DNA of 64,000 nucleotides, from assembly GCA_000727475.1 (NCBI GenBank), contig KL647319.1:1-64000 (forward strand), written 5' to 3'. A program made the translations under genes and the position numbers. This DNA comes from Sarcocystis neurona (lineage: Eukaryota > Apicomplexa > Conoidasida > Eucoccidiorida > Sarcocystidae). Of this stretch, positions 25,241-38,270 are shown one piece after another (the first letter of the stretch is position 1; the number at the start of each line of letters is the position of its first letter). The notes beneath the pieces are model-generated. The model had not been told where the DNA came from. It saw only the letters and a program-made list of their open reading frames with translations, and did not search any database.

Positions 25241-26249
25241 CACGTCGTGCGATCTCTAGGGTACAGTTTTTTCCTCAGCAGCCCAAACGCCTCAAGAAAA
25301 GCAACGTGCGTGACTTCGCACGAACTGCTGCTAATATGCAGGTGCCCGTCCAGATGTGTGGAAATCCCTCTTGTAGCAATACCTGACCAATATATCTTGT
25401 GACTGCTGTCTATCAGAGGTACCACAGCCTGTCTCCGTAAGAAAGAATTACTGGTATTCGTCGGAGTCCCACGTGAACGATCAGTGTTGAATTTAAGAAC
25501 AGGAAGTCACCAGTTGCCCGTTCGTTATTATTCATATAGGATACTTACTCTAGTATCATTGTGTTTGGATCACTTGACGTATCCGTAGACAGAGGGCTGG
25601 TCGCTAGCTGGCATGCAGGCAACGGCAGAAGCACGCCATTTGGTGACACCGCTCTCATGGGAGGAGGAGAAACTTAACAGATCGGGCACTAGATACGAGT
25701 GCATGCAGAATGTTTCTGATACTCGTAACTAAGTTCCCATCAAAACACAATTTTCTATTCACTGTTCGCGCTTTTGTGCGGACTTCTCGTTCCGCAGCAG
25801 GGCACCGCCCTTGCAAAGCTCCCTGTAACCGCACCTCAGAGTGTGCACATACCCGTACCGCTGCACGGTAGGGGGAAGCGAACAACCCTTCGCCAGCCTG
25901 GACGTTCAGCGAGGAAATCAGACGAAAATAACAGTCTTCAGTACGGTAAGAGGAAGCAGGGTTCCCGGACACAGCTGCATCGACGTAGTGAGCGACAGAT
26001 AGTATCGCAATGGCCGTATGCGCCTGACCTGCGTATGCGAGCATGTGCGCCGCAGTTGCCAAGACTCATTCAGTTTACAAGAAAACAGATGTTACTGTCT
26101 CCATGCCTTTTCTGCACCCCTGCTTCTGTTGGCTCCTTCGATGCGCCTCCCCACCTTAAGAACGACCTCATGTCTGCAACAACACTTCCACTTACGGAAG
26201 TCGTCGACTGCCAGCCAATAGAGTGCGTATCTCTGGAAGAGCGTACAGC

Positions 26250-26290
26250 CAAGTGCGTGACGTAAATTCAGTGCGTGACGTAAATTCACC
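26250..26290. repeat. 18-bp perfect tandem duplication
   Basis: The 18-mer AGTGCGTGACGTAAATTC is present twice in a row. It lies in the intergenic region between the divergent kelch and secreted-protein genes. Confidence 0.8.
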
Positions 26291-26925
26291 TAATCTCAAC
26301 AGCAGACACGTAGCCGTCGGCGCCGCGTGCACCCTTTGCTTTCCCTGTGCGTCTGCGCGGATTTCTGCATTTCCAGGAGCCACGTATACACAGCGCCACG
26401 GCCACAGCCCGAAACCGCGAGATGATGCCGGTTCTTAGAAATTTTCTTTGGGAATACTAAGATGTATGCAACGGCTTTGACGAATACTTACGGCGGCTGG
26501 CAACGACACTTTGCTGAATACACACGAGTAGCGACATGATCCTTTTGTGTGACGCTTTTGTTAGTAAATCCGTGTACACGGAGGTTGCGCTCACATCGCC
26601 TTTCGATTGTGTCGTTCACGCAAGTGAGACCGGTGAAAAATAGCCGCAGCGACAGTTGTTCAAAAACGTCCGCCGAAAATTGACGCTGCCTAGTGAGTCA
26701 GCTCACTACTATCTATTATGTTGGAAAAAATGAGCAAGAGTCAGTCCTGTCTAATGAGATCTATAGAAGGAATTGGTGCACCTGTTTTTCCTGGATGCTT
26801 GCAACGAGGATTTCCTTTGACGCCTCATACACTTCGCGTGCTCACTTCCCCAGTCTGTCGGACCACAGCTTTCTAATAAATTCGCCGACGTGCTCTTGAG
26901 AAACAAGTTCGAAGTCATGTCAAGC

Positions 26926-27075
26926 GCTAACAGATAGGATATCAGAGTTTCCGGAATAGACGATAGCGAACAAGGCAGTCGAAGGTAAATCATATCAAGC
27001 GCTACCAGTAGGATATCACAGCTTCCGGAGTAGACGATAGTGAACAGCAAGGCAGTCGAAGGTAAATCATATCCA
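26926..27075. repeat. Two-copy tandem duplication, about 74 bp
   Basis: Both copies carry GCGCTA, TAGGATATCA, TTCCGGA.TAGACGATAG and AAGGCAGTCGAAGGTAAATC in order. They differ by a few substitutions and a 3-bp indel. Non-coding. Confidence 0.8.
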
Positions 27076-28521
27076 TACATGAAATTGAAGGTGCGCGAAT
27101 GAACACCGGTGAGTAGCGCGAAGCGAATCACGTCGGAACTGCTGCATTCCAGTTTCTGAACCACACTGCCTCTACGGTGCGTGCTTTGTAGGCTTCCTAA
27201 ATCAGTTATCACGCTTGCTTGCCGGTGTCACAGTGCTGATAGAGCACCACAGGAGAATACTCTCAGTTTGGCGGGAAAGAGGTCTGAAGCTCTTGACAAG
27301 AGGACGTAGAAAGGCGTCTGGCCGGCCTTACCGTAGTAAGACCGAGTGGGTAGTACCCTACAGATTATCCAGATAAGCCGCACCTTTGTTACCCAGCTGC
27401 CTGAAAAGAGCTGCTCTCGCGCGTGGCAGGGGACGAACGTGCACACCGCCAAAAAGCTGTGCTGGGCGTACCGATGCATCTTCTGGTATGCACGGCGCGT
27501 TAGCCATTGCATATTATTTCCTAGAATGGATTTATCGGAGCACTTGTCCCCCCGCTTACTACAAATATCAGTCTCTTCTTGAAGCGCTATGCGGGAGGCC
27601 AGCACGCTGGCTGGGGAAGTAAATATGGTTGAATAGTTTTACAATATGGGTGTTTTTCGACCAAAACTGCGCTGTCAATGAAGACAAAAGGACCACTCAG
27701 TGTCAAGCTTGAGTCCGCTTTCGATTACGAGAAGCGCGGCTTCACAACGAAACCTCTCACAATGAGGTCGACACCACCAAACTAGTCGTTACCAAGAGGC
27801 TTAGAACAATGTTTCTTCCGGCCTCCTCCATGAATCGCGAAGCTGCAGAATCTTGAAATTGCTTCTTTGTTTACAATATATACTTCAGCAACACGACTTC
27901 CCGACTGCTAAGAGCTCCTTTTCAACGGAAGCGTGTCAACCGTGTGTGCTGGAACCGCCGATCCTTACAAGCGTGACGTAGCACGTTATGCGTTCCTTGC
28001 GACCAAACAGAGATTCACCTGCGGAGCACTGTTTGTCGAGTGCCACCTCAAAGTGGGAGTGATAGGTGAGCTCGGGTGATCGACTTTCTTCCCAGCATAT
28101 TGCGGTCTTCGTATTGTATTCAACAAAGAGAGAAGTCAAGAAGAGGGCAGGTACGACCGTTGATTTCTCGTCTCTTCCAGTGCTACTACCGAACTCTTCA
28201 TGCAGATGCCCTGCTCAAGCTCCAGTGGAGGCTAGCGCCGCCCTCCTACTTCGTGCGTTCGCGGCGGTCAGTTACAACCATGGCTGTGCGACAAAAATTT
28301 GACGTGCAGGAACGAGTTCCCGAGCAAACACGCCCTAAGTCACCAAAACATATATGCAGCACCTTTTTCGGCTTGGCTGTGCGTATCCACGCTTTCGTGG
28401 TTCCTGATGACTCGGTTCCGCCCGGTCGACGCCTAGCAATTTGGCTAGAGTTCAGGTCACAGACACGATTACAAGGTTTAACATGCTGGAAGGTGTGGGA
28501 GTCCAACTAAAAGTGTGAAAA

Positions 28522-31500
28522 ATGATGTACTCAAAGCAAACCGCAGTCACTGTCCTGGTGTTCCTGTCCACAGCGAGCTTCCGCTGGTGTATCGCCAGAA
28601 GTGGCAGCGCAAGCGAGGAATTCATAGTTGCGGCTTCCAGCGTACCGAGTTCCGATGCCGGCTCTACCGAGGGTAAAGGCCATAGACTTGGAAATCTGCA
28701 AAGTGTAACGAAAATGGATTGCTTGATGTCTTTTGACATCTGTGCTCACGGTATTTAACGACGACCATCTAGGGCAAGTGTGTCGCAGTCGGTATTCCAC
28801 TGCACATTTTTTCATCACATGCCACCTCGAAATTATGAACGCAGCGCAGTCTGTAAACCATCCGCGGTAGCTGCATGCTGGCTTCTTTTTAAACAATGCA
28901 GATGAAACTGCCGGCCAGCCACAAGAGGCGTCAAGTGTTTCAGGTAGGCTCTCAAAGTCGACATGCTTTGGGCGTCTCCTCAGCAACCGTTTTTGCAGAA
29001 TGTTTGTGCACGCCACTTACCACCCCAGTAAAGACCATGCACAGTGGAGGTGTGCAAAATGTAATGAAAATGGAGTGCCTGATGTCTTATGATAACGATA
29101 CACACGATTTTTAACGGCGACCACAACGGCAAGTGTGTCGAAGTCGGTACTCCACTGCACTCGTTTTTCATAACACCTTGAAACTTTCGACGCAACGAAC
29201 CCCCCGTTAAAACATCCGCGTTGACTGCTCATTCTGATTTCCTTCTAAACAATGCAGATGAAACTGCCGGTCAGACACAAGGGGCTCGGAATGTTTTAAG
29301 TAGGCTCACAAAGTCGACAAGCTTCAAACGACTCCTGGGCAACCGTTTCTGCAGAATGTTTGTGTGCTGCACTTGTCACCTGATAACGAGGGTCGTTTCC
29401 TTCGCTGCTACCTTCTCCGTTTGGTCTGTTTACCTTATGTCGTGTGGATGATATAAAACCGGGACACTGCATGCCGTGTGGTCTTCCCCGTGTGGTAGAT
29501 GTTAAGCAGTCAACCTTGCGCAAAAACCAAATGTACCTTCGAGTATGTGCAGGAACGGAGCGGTTGACAGCTAAAATAACTTTTTACTGTTATTACTAGA
29601 AAGTGTGATTGCGTGTATATACCTGAACAAATACCTGTGTATGCCATTATACAGACACATACAGATGGAGTATCACGTAGCAACGTGCACACACACAAGT
29701 TTGCCCTATTGATGTGTAAATCTGTATATGTCTATAGGTAAGCTTACAGATGGGACACCTGCCTACAAAAACGCAGAAGTACCTTTGGAAAGCATTTTGA
29801 TGCACACACCACTCCTTGTCTTTTTAGCACAGTTGTGAACAGAAATAAAAAATACTACTTTTTTTTGCGATTAACACTGACGTCCCTACACGTATGCTTG
29901 CAAACCTTCTGACTTACAGAAGAAGTATTCTGGGTGCTCCTTGCAGCCTCCCTTCACGTTGATATCCAAGTTTTGCCTGCTGAACGAGGAGAGCAGATAT
30001 AAGCTACTTTCTTCAGTGCCCAGTCACGTTGGGTCTGTGAGTTACCCGTGACCTTCGCTTCACGCTTTCAGCCATTAGTTGATATGAAATACCTTGAAGT
30101 TACCCAACGACTCGTCGTCCATCACAGCCATTTACTGTGGAGATTTCGTGTGTGCTTACGTGCAAGAGTGAGTGGTTTAGAAGAGGTCAAAATCACGGTG
30201 GAGAGCGCGTGCAACTTCGCATCCCGGAAATGTTACTGATATGTTTCTGTAAAAGGCACAAAGCTTGAAGTCGAGTTAGGTGCGAAGAAGCCACCACTTC
30301 CCCATCTGCGTCTTGGTGTGGCTTCCCAGGCGCTTCCTTCTCCTTTGGGCTTCCGGCGGGCCCAATATTGCGATCAGGTACTTCTTCGCGCTCTACACGT
30401 CGCCTGTCTTGCTTGATTTCTGCTGAAGCATACGCAGGACGGCCCCAACAGCCTTACGCCGATGATCAAAGCGCTCGTATTGTGCCACCTTGGTGTCTAC
30501 AGGTTTGCAATACACAGGTCGGAATGTAGGCAACTTTGCAATGCAACTTCAAACTGACTACCCCGAAATCGCGGACGCAGCTCGAGGCATTCTTTCATGG
30601 CTAAAAGGGAAGATGCCTGAGACACCCGAGGAAGGAGAAGCTTTTGTAGACGCTGTCACCTGTAAGCGCCAAAGAATCAGTGACCTGTTTCCAGCTGTCC
30701 TTCCCGTATAAAAAGACCGTAGTGTAGTCTCGATAAGACCACAGGTTACCAGCGGCAGCCACTAAGGAATTAGGCGCCCATGCGGCAACAGCTTCACACT
30801 ACTAGACTAGTAGCCGGCTAAGCGAGTTCGCTCTGGAAATCCTCAGGCTCAGCGGTGGTGCCTTTGCTTCGCATAATCAAGATCAAGTGACGCCGTCAAC
30901 CAAATACTCCGTTCAGTGTCTTGTGAATCTACAACCAGTGCTGCTCTTGCTTTACAAAAAAAATACAAAATACCCCGTAGAACAAGGTGCAGTGTATTTG
31001 TTAGTGTCCAGGAAGCCTCACTCAGGTGCAGTCCTAGTTGTAAGTAAAAATTAATGAAGGTCTCAACAAAATTAGCGAGCTCGAGCAAAGGGCAGCTTAG
31101 TGACCTTCTGACGGCTTGTAGAAAGGATTTCTGAGAGGTTACGAGGGCTGTATTCTGTAGAACATATTTCTTAGTTCGTACGTGAGAGTGTCTCCGTTTT
31201 CCTGTCAGCTACGCGAGTATTTGTGGACAATGCGGCAAAGTGGATATTTGAGGTCGCCCCGCAGGACCTCCGAGACAAGGTGTACTCAGACTTTTTCCAG
31301 ACAGTTGGCGAACAGCTTCCAAAAACATTCTACGAGGCTGCATCAGCTGCGAATCCAGGAATCACCCAATATTTCAAGACAAATGTGGCAAGTGGCACGG
31401 CGGTGGGACCTCAACAGAAACCACTGTCACCCTGGCGAGAACTTAGAGCAGCGATTGCCAGGAAGCACGGTCAGCATTTTCGTTTCAGCCTGCTTCTTGC

Positions 31501-34500
31501 GTGTGAACGTTCTCAGACAAAGGGGAACGAAAGGCTTTCCCATAATTCCCGCTTTCTGCTCTCTTTGACACGAATCTTGGAAGTAGCACTACTGCACTGG
31601 CCGCGGATTGAGACCAGCTGTAGCTCTTATCCTTCGGCTCACTGTTTGAACGCAGTGTCTGCGCTCGTGTTGAAGGCCGCCGGAGCCGTCGCTGGCTGGT
31701 GGAACTGCGTTGGCTCTTTTCTAGCAACTGGTCGTTCAGCTCTTTGTGCCGTTTGTCCAGGACCCATCACCAACATGCCCGATTTTGTCCAGCTTTCTGG
31801 TGAGGACTAGGCTGCTGCTGTTTTCTTCTGCCCAGTGAATTTCTGAAGCATCAGAAAGAGGGAGCTTCAAAATCTAAAGTCAGCGTAACACTCCACGTGT
31901 TACGGGTTGTGCGCCAATTGCCAGATCGATGCCCCATCGGAGACAACAAAAGCGTGGACATCAACAAAGCCACGCAAGATGTCGTTCACCGGGTAATGCA
32001 ACTCCTCGTAGAGCGCCTAAGCTCGGAAGACAGAACCATGAAAGAAGCCACACCTGAACTGGCAGCTTTTTGCGCTGCAGCGGGCGTTTTTGTCGCCAGT
32101 TGGCAGCAACACCAGCAAAATATGTTGGAGGACCAGAACACACCCAAGGCGCACGGGCAGCTCACCACAAAACTTAAGAGTGCGCATAAGTACGTCCACC
32201 CGTCGTACAATAGCTTGGGGGAAGGAGACTCTGCCGCATTCAAGAAGCACAAGAAGGATTTGGAGAATCTTTCAAAAAGTGAGTATAAGAACCTGTTTTG
32301 CAGTGACGGGATAACGACGGGTGCAATTCAGACATGGAGACTGGATGCGTGTAGACACGTACTCAGACTTGTTCGCATGCAGATGTGTACACATGTATAA
32401 TATCGTCGTTAGAAAAGTGGTGACCCCAATATAGATGCAGTATTCTGCATTCGCATACAGGTCCAGTTGTTCAGCTTGAAAAGCAGAGTTGCCACAACTG
32501 TTATACGAAGCACACTTAAGAATCTCCAAGAGTGTACCAGTCGAGAACACCGTACAAAAAACCGCCCTATTACATTCGAAGGCAGGACACAGTCCACACG
32601 TTGTAGAAGACGGAACCAAGGTAGAGGTATATGTGTAGTGTACGTCTTTGCGTGTTGGTGGTTGTACAGATGCGAAGAGCGCGATATGAGTACCTCCAGG
32701 TCTACCAAATACAGTTGTGCGAAATCTGTCCTGACACAAGCGTACTCCGTTTATGGTTTTTGGGAAATCCATACCTGTTGTGTGCTTGCTGCTCTGCCAG
32801 GCAACGCTATGAAGCAGTGCATCCAACACAGTAAGAATACTCACTGCACGCTTTACAATGCCGTCGTCGAATCCTTTACTGCTGTACTGCGACGGCTCCT
32901 CTGTTATGACAACGTGACATATGTACTAATGTCTGAGTCTACATGCGTTTGTATAAATAAGCCTACACAGATGCACATTCACGGGTGTACACCTTCACTA
33001 CTACGCAGTTTTAAGCGTGCTATCTCCGCACCTGTGCCACACGATACAAGTCAGCCTGCGCACATTGTACGAATGAGAAACCTCCTGAACACTAGATACC
33101 CCGACCTTCGACGCTTTTCAAATGTCTTGTGCATCGGTAACTAGCTAGAACGTAGCATTTGCAGGCCTCCCTCTTTGTAGTAATTTATCGGCGGAACTTC
33201 ACTGGTTGCATGTTTTGCCTCTGACGCTGTTCCCATAGCCCCCGTGAGGTTCCTAGTGGTGCTGTATGTGAGAGTAGACACCCGCACTTTTGATATTTGT
33301 CGATCTCGTTTTATCTAGCCGAATTCATCCCATTCTCCCCTTCTGTGCGTCTTTTTTTAATGGTCATAGACAGTCGCAGTAAATGACGTCGTGGTGTGCA
33401 GCATTTATTGTTTGTGCGTGATCTTACAGTTGTTGCCGGAGGCCGCGTGGCTACGAAATCCTTTGCAGCTGGAGCGGCACAATATCCCGCACGCTCTCTG
33501 TATGGTGGCATCGCGAATGCCATTAATACCAAACTCAACAACGTGCAAGACGTAGGGTATCATTTAAAGTTTATTCCTTAGGAACAGGGCCCTACATGTT
33601 TCTGCTTGTAAATTGTACCACAGATGCCTCCGTCGTGGTCGCAAAGTGCGCGCTTCGGCGTGCTACGAATCAGGTGTACCGCTCACCGCAGCACGATGCA
33701 AACTTTTTACTCACTGATATATGAGGAACGCGTGATGACACGAGGGCTCATTCTGACATCGCCTTTGATGGGGTCTTGTCTGGTGGAAGAGTTTTCGCAC
33801 CGGGTTAGCGGATAGTACTTTCATCCTCTTGCGGACTGTGTCACAAGGCGACTACTACTTATATGGTAGTATCCTGTCGTGCCTACAGACAGGTATATTT
33901 GTGCGCGCTGAAGTACACGAAATGTGTGCCGGTGTTTCGGTGATTCACGACTCCGGATTCTTGTGCTGTGGCGGCTATGGCCGTGTCGCTGCCCTCGTCA
34001 GCCTCGTGCTCGTTAGCTTTGCCTTTTATGCAACAGATGTACCATGTCTGTTTAGTCACCTGCAACTGGCGCATCAGCCACGCTGCGCCGATAGAAAACA
34101 AGACTTCTTGGTGAGCGTACATGCGTCTCTTACAGTGCACGTGGCGAAGCAATAACAGTTCCGTTTAATAAACGCCACTGTGTAGGACTGCTGCATTTTT
34201 CTCAGCTCTACTCTTATTCTGGCTGCAGTGGTTTCCACGACGTCTGTTTCCCGCGGTTGAATGTGGCGTTCACTAACCGGTCGCGTGACGGTGAATCTGT
34301 TAAGTCCTGGTAACCAATCCCAATCACTCTTATGTTGAACAGGGTTACCCTGAAGCCGCCCACCGGGGATATGGCTTGTATGCTTTCCTCTTTTGTTGTC
34401 GGGATTATCTGAGTGCAGGCGATCCTGTCCTTCCACGCTTTAGCGGAAAGCTATAAGAAGAAGAAGAGCGGCAACGGACGGGAACTCGGGGCTCTGTGTA

Positions 34501-35408
34501 CCGCGTTGCTTGTATCTTCCCGCCTGAAGAAATGCTTCGCCAACGCGGCAGACCTACGTACACTAAGTATCTACCATATGCACTTGGACGGCGCTGCCTT
34601 TCTGAAGCGTGTGGCATCTGTCGATAGTTCTTTTGCGCCAGACGCAACATCTCAGTTCATGTGCGACGCCGCCGCACGTGAAGCAGATATGGGTGAGATC
34701 CGCAGTCTTGCCCAGTTGCGGAATTAGTTGTAGGAATGTTGGAGTCAGCATTCGCAGCAAGTGTCACTATTGCAGGCTGGAATGGTTGAACAGAATTTTC
34801 ACTTGATGATTGCGAAGGTTGTGTCGTACAGTGCTGACTGACAATTGTTGTTTAAACGCGCACCTCGGTGTGTCACGGACTATGGCCTAGGCTACGAATA
34901 CACAACATGCAGTTATTTGCGGCACCTAACTGCTACGAGAAGACCTCACAGGAGTAGAAACAAGAGCCGCAATAGCACACTTTTGGTAAGTCCCGAAGTA
35001 TCAAATATTCCGAGTGAGTACCTGGTTACGCGGAATAGCCAGACACGCAGTCGGGACAGACGAGGTGTTCACCATCAGAAACAGAAGCCACGTCCTGGCA
35101 TCTTTGGCCAGCTTTATATGTGCAGGTCGCATCTTTACAAGGGTAAGCTGAGGGAGTCTGCAGCACACACGTACGGGTGTGGTGGGTGGCCTTTCATGCG
35201 TACACGTCGACGTGCGAGCGTGGAAATGTGCTATGCAGACGAGATATTCCGCCGTTTGATGATGGTTGTCACAGCCAAGTGGGAAGAAGCGAATATGCAG
35301 AACTCCCTTAGCACTGGTGAAACTACCACCGCTGCATCCTCAAAAGAAAAGGATGCTGCTGGCGCTACTGGACCTGTCGATGCTGCCACCTTTAGTAGCG
35401 AGCTGTAG
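28522..35408 (+). CDS. Secreted alpha-helical protein of unknown family, 496 aa, seven exons
   Basis: Exons: 28522-28672, 30503-30661, 31209-31469, 31925-32278, 33430-33551, 34419-34692, 35239-35408. All splice phases agree; total 1,491 nt including the TAG at 35406. Donors are mostly GTAAG- or GTGAG-like; the one after exon 3 (GTCAGC) is weaker. The protein opens with a clear signal peptide (residues 4-23, SKQTAVTVLVFLSTASFRWC), then a Ser/Ala/Glu-rich segment to about residue 50. The rest is dominated by predicted amphipathic helices rich in Ala, Lys and Glu, for example DYPEIADAARGILSWLKGK and KWIFEVAPQDLRDKVYSDFF. Five cysteines remain after the signal, too few and wrongly spaced for me to call a coccidian SAG-type antigen. 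The tail is Ser/Thr/Ala-rich and hydrophilic. There is no transmembrane segment, so it is probably released or delivered to a secretory organelle. I do not recognise a family. Confidence 0.8.
28673..29387 (+). repeat. Two-copy tandem duplication of the start of intron 1, about 357 bp per unit
   Basis: Unit one begins exactly at the exon-1 donor (GTAAAGGCCATAGAC) and unit two near 29030 begins with the homologous GTAAAGACCATGCAC. Both share in order TGTAA.GAAAATGGA, TGATGTCTT, GGCAAGTGTGTCG.AGTCGG, AACAATGCAGATGAAACTGC and a TTTGCAGAATGTTTGTG-like end. Divergence is perhaps 20 percent plus indels. The second unit therefore carries a copy of the donor site. Confidence 0.85.
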
Positions 35409-36900
35409 CCGCTGCTCTGAAGGCGCTGGGCAACCGAAGCTGGAACCTTCTACATCTGGGGCCAAGAAGTCCTTTGTCCCTCAGGAAGTTGTCCGCAGCG
35501 AGCACGTCTCATTCAGAGGAAAGGTCCTTTTCAGGTAGTACACAGCAATGGCTCGGCTCCTATCCCTTCTACGTCTGGCAGCCGAAAATCCTCTGTCCCT
35601 CAAGAAGTCCGCAGCGACGCGTGTCTCATTCAAAGGAGAAGTCCTTTTCAGGTAATACCCAGGAATCGCTCGCACGTATCCCTATCAAGTAGTATGCTTT
35701 TTAAATTCTCGAGACGATTGAATACTATAAAGGCTTGTTCTTTATAAGGCTTCCTTTCCAGTTCTCTACGCTGACAACATCCCTTACAACTCAACCGAAT
35801 TTACCTGAAAAAACTGCGACGAGTGCATTTCCTTTCGTGTAAAAATTGCCCTAGAAAACGAACGCTCCTTGAAACTTTCACGCACCGGCCTGTGCATTCC
35901 ACCTAAGGATGTTTTGCCGGTTAAATGGCCACCTTATGAACTGTAGTGAGTGCAGGACGAAATTAAACATACGGATGCAGTGTGTGCCCAACCCTCAGAA
36001 ACGTGCCCTACTGAAAGATTGTTGTCTACACATCAGCGGTTTGGACGTTGCTGCATGAACCTTCACTGCAGGGGAACGCGTGATTTGGAGTAGAACTGCT
36101 GCGTGCGACTTATTTGCTAACAATCTTTGAGTCAGCGTTGCTGTACACGCCATCTACAGAACTATGAGTCTTGCTCTGAATTTTGCTTACACCGTTGTTC
36201 GTTTTAGAAATGATTGTACCTTGTCACAACAAGCTGCGGGGTACTTTTTTTTTGGTTTACCAAGAGATGGCCCCATTACTTCTGTGCCTTTAAAAGTTCT
36301 CCACTAACTGTTCTTCTCCCATCAGCGTGCCCTGTTAGACTGCTCTATGCGTTCTTTCGCCGCGGGAGGAAGTTTCCATGACGCAAGATGCTGTAGTATC
36401 CACAGCTCTACAAAGATTCTATCTCTTGAACAGGTTGTTGCCCTCTAACATTCACGTAGAATCCCGCACACAGATGCGCGTTTGCTGGTGGTGTCCTCCG
36501 CTGCTTCCAAGTAGTAAGACTGTTTAAAATGTTTGATGACACAATTTCCAGAACAGCCGAAAACGAAGTATACGCTCAAAACACAAAACGATGAAAAAGA
36601 GCGAAGGTCGAAAAAGGGAACAAAAAATTCACACAATTCAAGCACCCCGAGAGAGTTCATTATCCCAGTCATCCACCACAACTCTTTCTCTTGTGTAGAA
36701 TCCTACGGTTGTATCCGTGAAGGTGGGCGCACAACACCTGCGTGGATAAACGAAAAACCTCTGGATACACACATATAGACAAAATCTATTTGTGTATCGA
36801 GAGAAGCACAAGACAGATAAACGTCTGCACCTATACAGGTGTACGTCACAAATGGGCATTTCTTGTGTGCGTACGTGTTCACCCTTTTTTCACTGGCGTT
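35409..36900 (+). other. Downstream of the secreted gene: exon-like duplication, then no clear gene
   Basis: The first 280 bp contain a two-copy duplication described separately. Beyond 35,700 nothing convincing is seen. Around 36,526-36,590 two overlapping short frames (one beginning MFDDTISRTAENEVYAQ, the other a Lys/Glu-rich frame) have coding-like composition but no partner exon. Confidence 0.4.
35436..35685 (+). repeat. Two-copy tandem duplication with exon-like units, about 117 bp
   Basis: Copy one spans about 35445-35560 and copy two about 35562-35680. Each contains CCTTCTAC.TCTGG, then TCC.TTGTCCCTCA-like, a GTCCGCAGCGA core, GTCTCATTCA.AGGA and ends CTTTTCAGGTA.TAC, a donor-like junction. 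In one frame the copies read PSTSGAKKSFVPQEV and PSTSGSRKSSVPQEV. They follow the stop codon of the secreted gene by about 40 bp. Confidence 0.75.
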
Positions 36901-37249
36901 GAGAGAGCTGCAGTCCACGGCTTCTATAATCGGGTGCCTGCTCGCATTTTCGCCCCGGCACTAGAAGCAGCAGCAGCAGTCGCCGCTGCTGGAGCAAGGC
37001 GCTTGTCCCGCTGGGCACGCAGCATTGTCTGCGGTCGCTGCTCTTGTCGTGCTGTTGTCGCTTCTTTCCTCTTCCTGCATCGTGCAGAGGAAAGCAGCCA
37101 CTTTTCCTGCTGCAGTTGCTGCTGTCGTGGAAAACCTGCCATTCCTTCACTTCCTCGGCTGCCTCTGCAGCTGCTGCTGCCCTGCGCTTGCGTTCGCATC
37201 GAACGGCGCAGCCGCTTATTTTCAGCTGCAGCACACCGCATACACTACT

Positions 37250-38270
37250 TGTACGCGAACTAATATTTATGTATATATACACACATATCTATGAAGGTCT
37301 TCTTTTCGTACTCGTCCACACTAAAAAATACAGAGGTATATGCAGAGCGGCACAGATACACAGACATACCCACGAGTGTATGCACGCTGGTGTATTGGTA
37401 GATTCACACATACATATATATATGTACAGAGAGAGATGTGCGTACGCATACGTCTACATTTGACTACTCGTAGATATGTGTACACATGTGTATCTAGGAA
37501 GGTACAGTGACTATCCACGAAGAAGATACACGGTGTCACTTCTTCAAATAAGTGGGACGCGCTCGCACACTGTTTTGCAGAGAAGTACGTGCGCAAGCGT
37601 CTTTTTGTGGATTGAAACAATGTGCGGTGTGTGCCTACACGTGTACCGCGCCGTCCATTTCTGGTGCACGTTGCCTGCCTTGGTGTTCGCCGTTCCCGCC
37701 TTTCAAAAATTTTCATCGTGTACAGGTATGTTTTTCAGTAGCTCTATATCTGCTCACAGACGGACAAACATACGGATGTTCATATACACATGAGCTTTTC
37801 ATCTATCTATCTATCTATATATATATATATATACGTATGCGAGGCCACGCGGGTAAGTGCCTTCCATATGAGGCGGCTGCAACTTCCCTGACTTTGTCGG
37901 TAATCCGCAACGCGGCGTTGCTGCGGAAGAATTCTTCCGAACAGGGACGTTGCAGTACTTACCATATATGGGAAGACGGGCAGATCAGTCGAGAAAGAAA
38001 GACACTGCTATTACTATGGTAGCTGCAAGAGACATGGCAAGGAAATTCTCCTTCGTCTGCTCTAGCGAAAGCGAAAAGAAACAGTGTCACGGCTGCCCCG
38101 GTATACCCAGAGAATCCTGCGGCAGGACGCTGAACAGGAAATTTGTATCAGGCTTCCGTGTATAGACTTACGCTTGTGTGTGTGTGACACATTTACATAT
38201 GTATATATATATGTATATATATATACATATATATACATATATTTCTACACACATGCATCTGGCGATGTGA
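37250..38270. repeat. First TA/CA microsatellite clusters of the repeat-rich segment
   Basis: Interspersed TATATA, ATAC and CATA runs occur near 37,260-37,300, 37,405-37,500, 37,800-37,840 and 38,195-38,245, alternating with CAG/CTG tracts near 36,960-37,200. The frames opened by these repeats are not credible genes. Confidence 0.7.

Larger units (their letters stand above)
24461..28521. other. Divergent intergenic region between the kelch and secreted-protein genes
   Basis: About 4 kb separates the two divergent starts. Apart from the triplet tract and the small tandem duplications listed separately, I see no open frame with coding character. Promoters of both genes must lie here, but no recognisable core promoter motif can be claimed. 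Confidence 0.5.
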
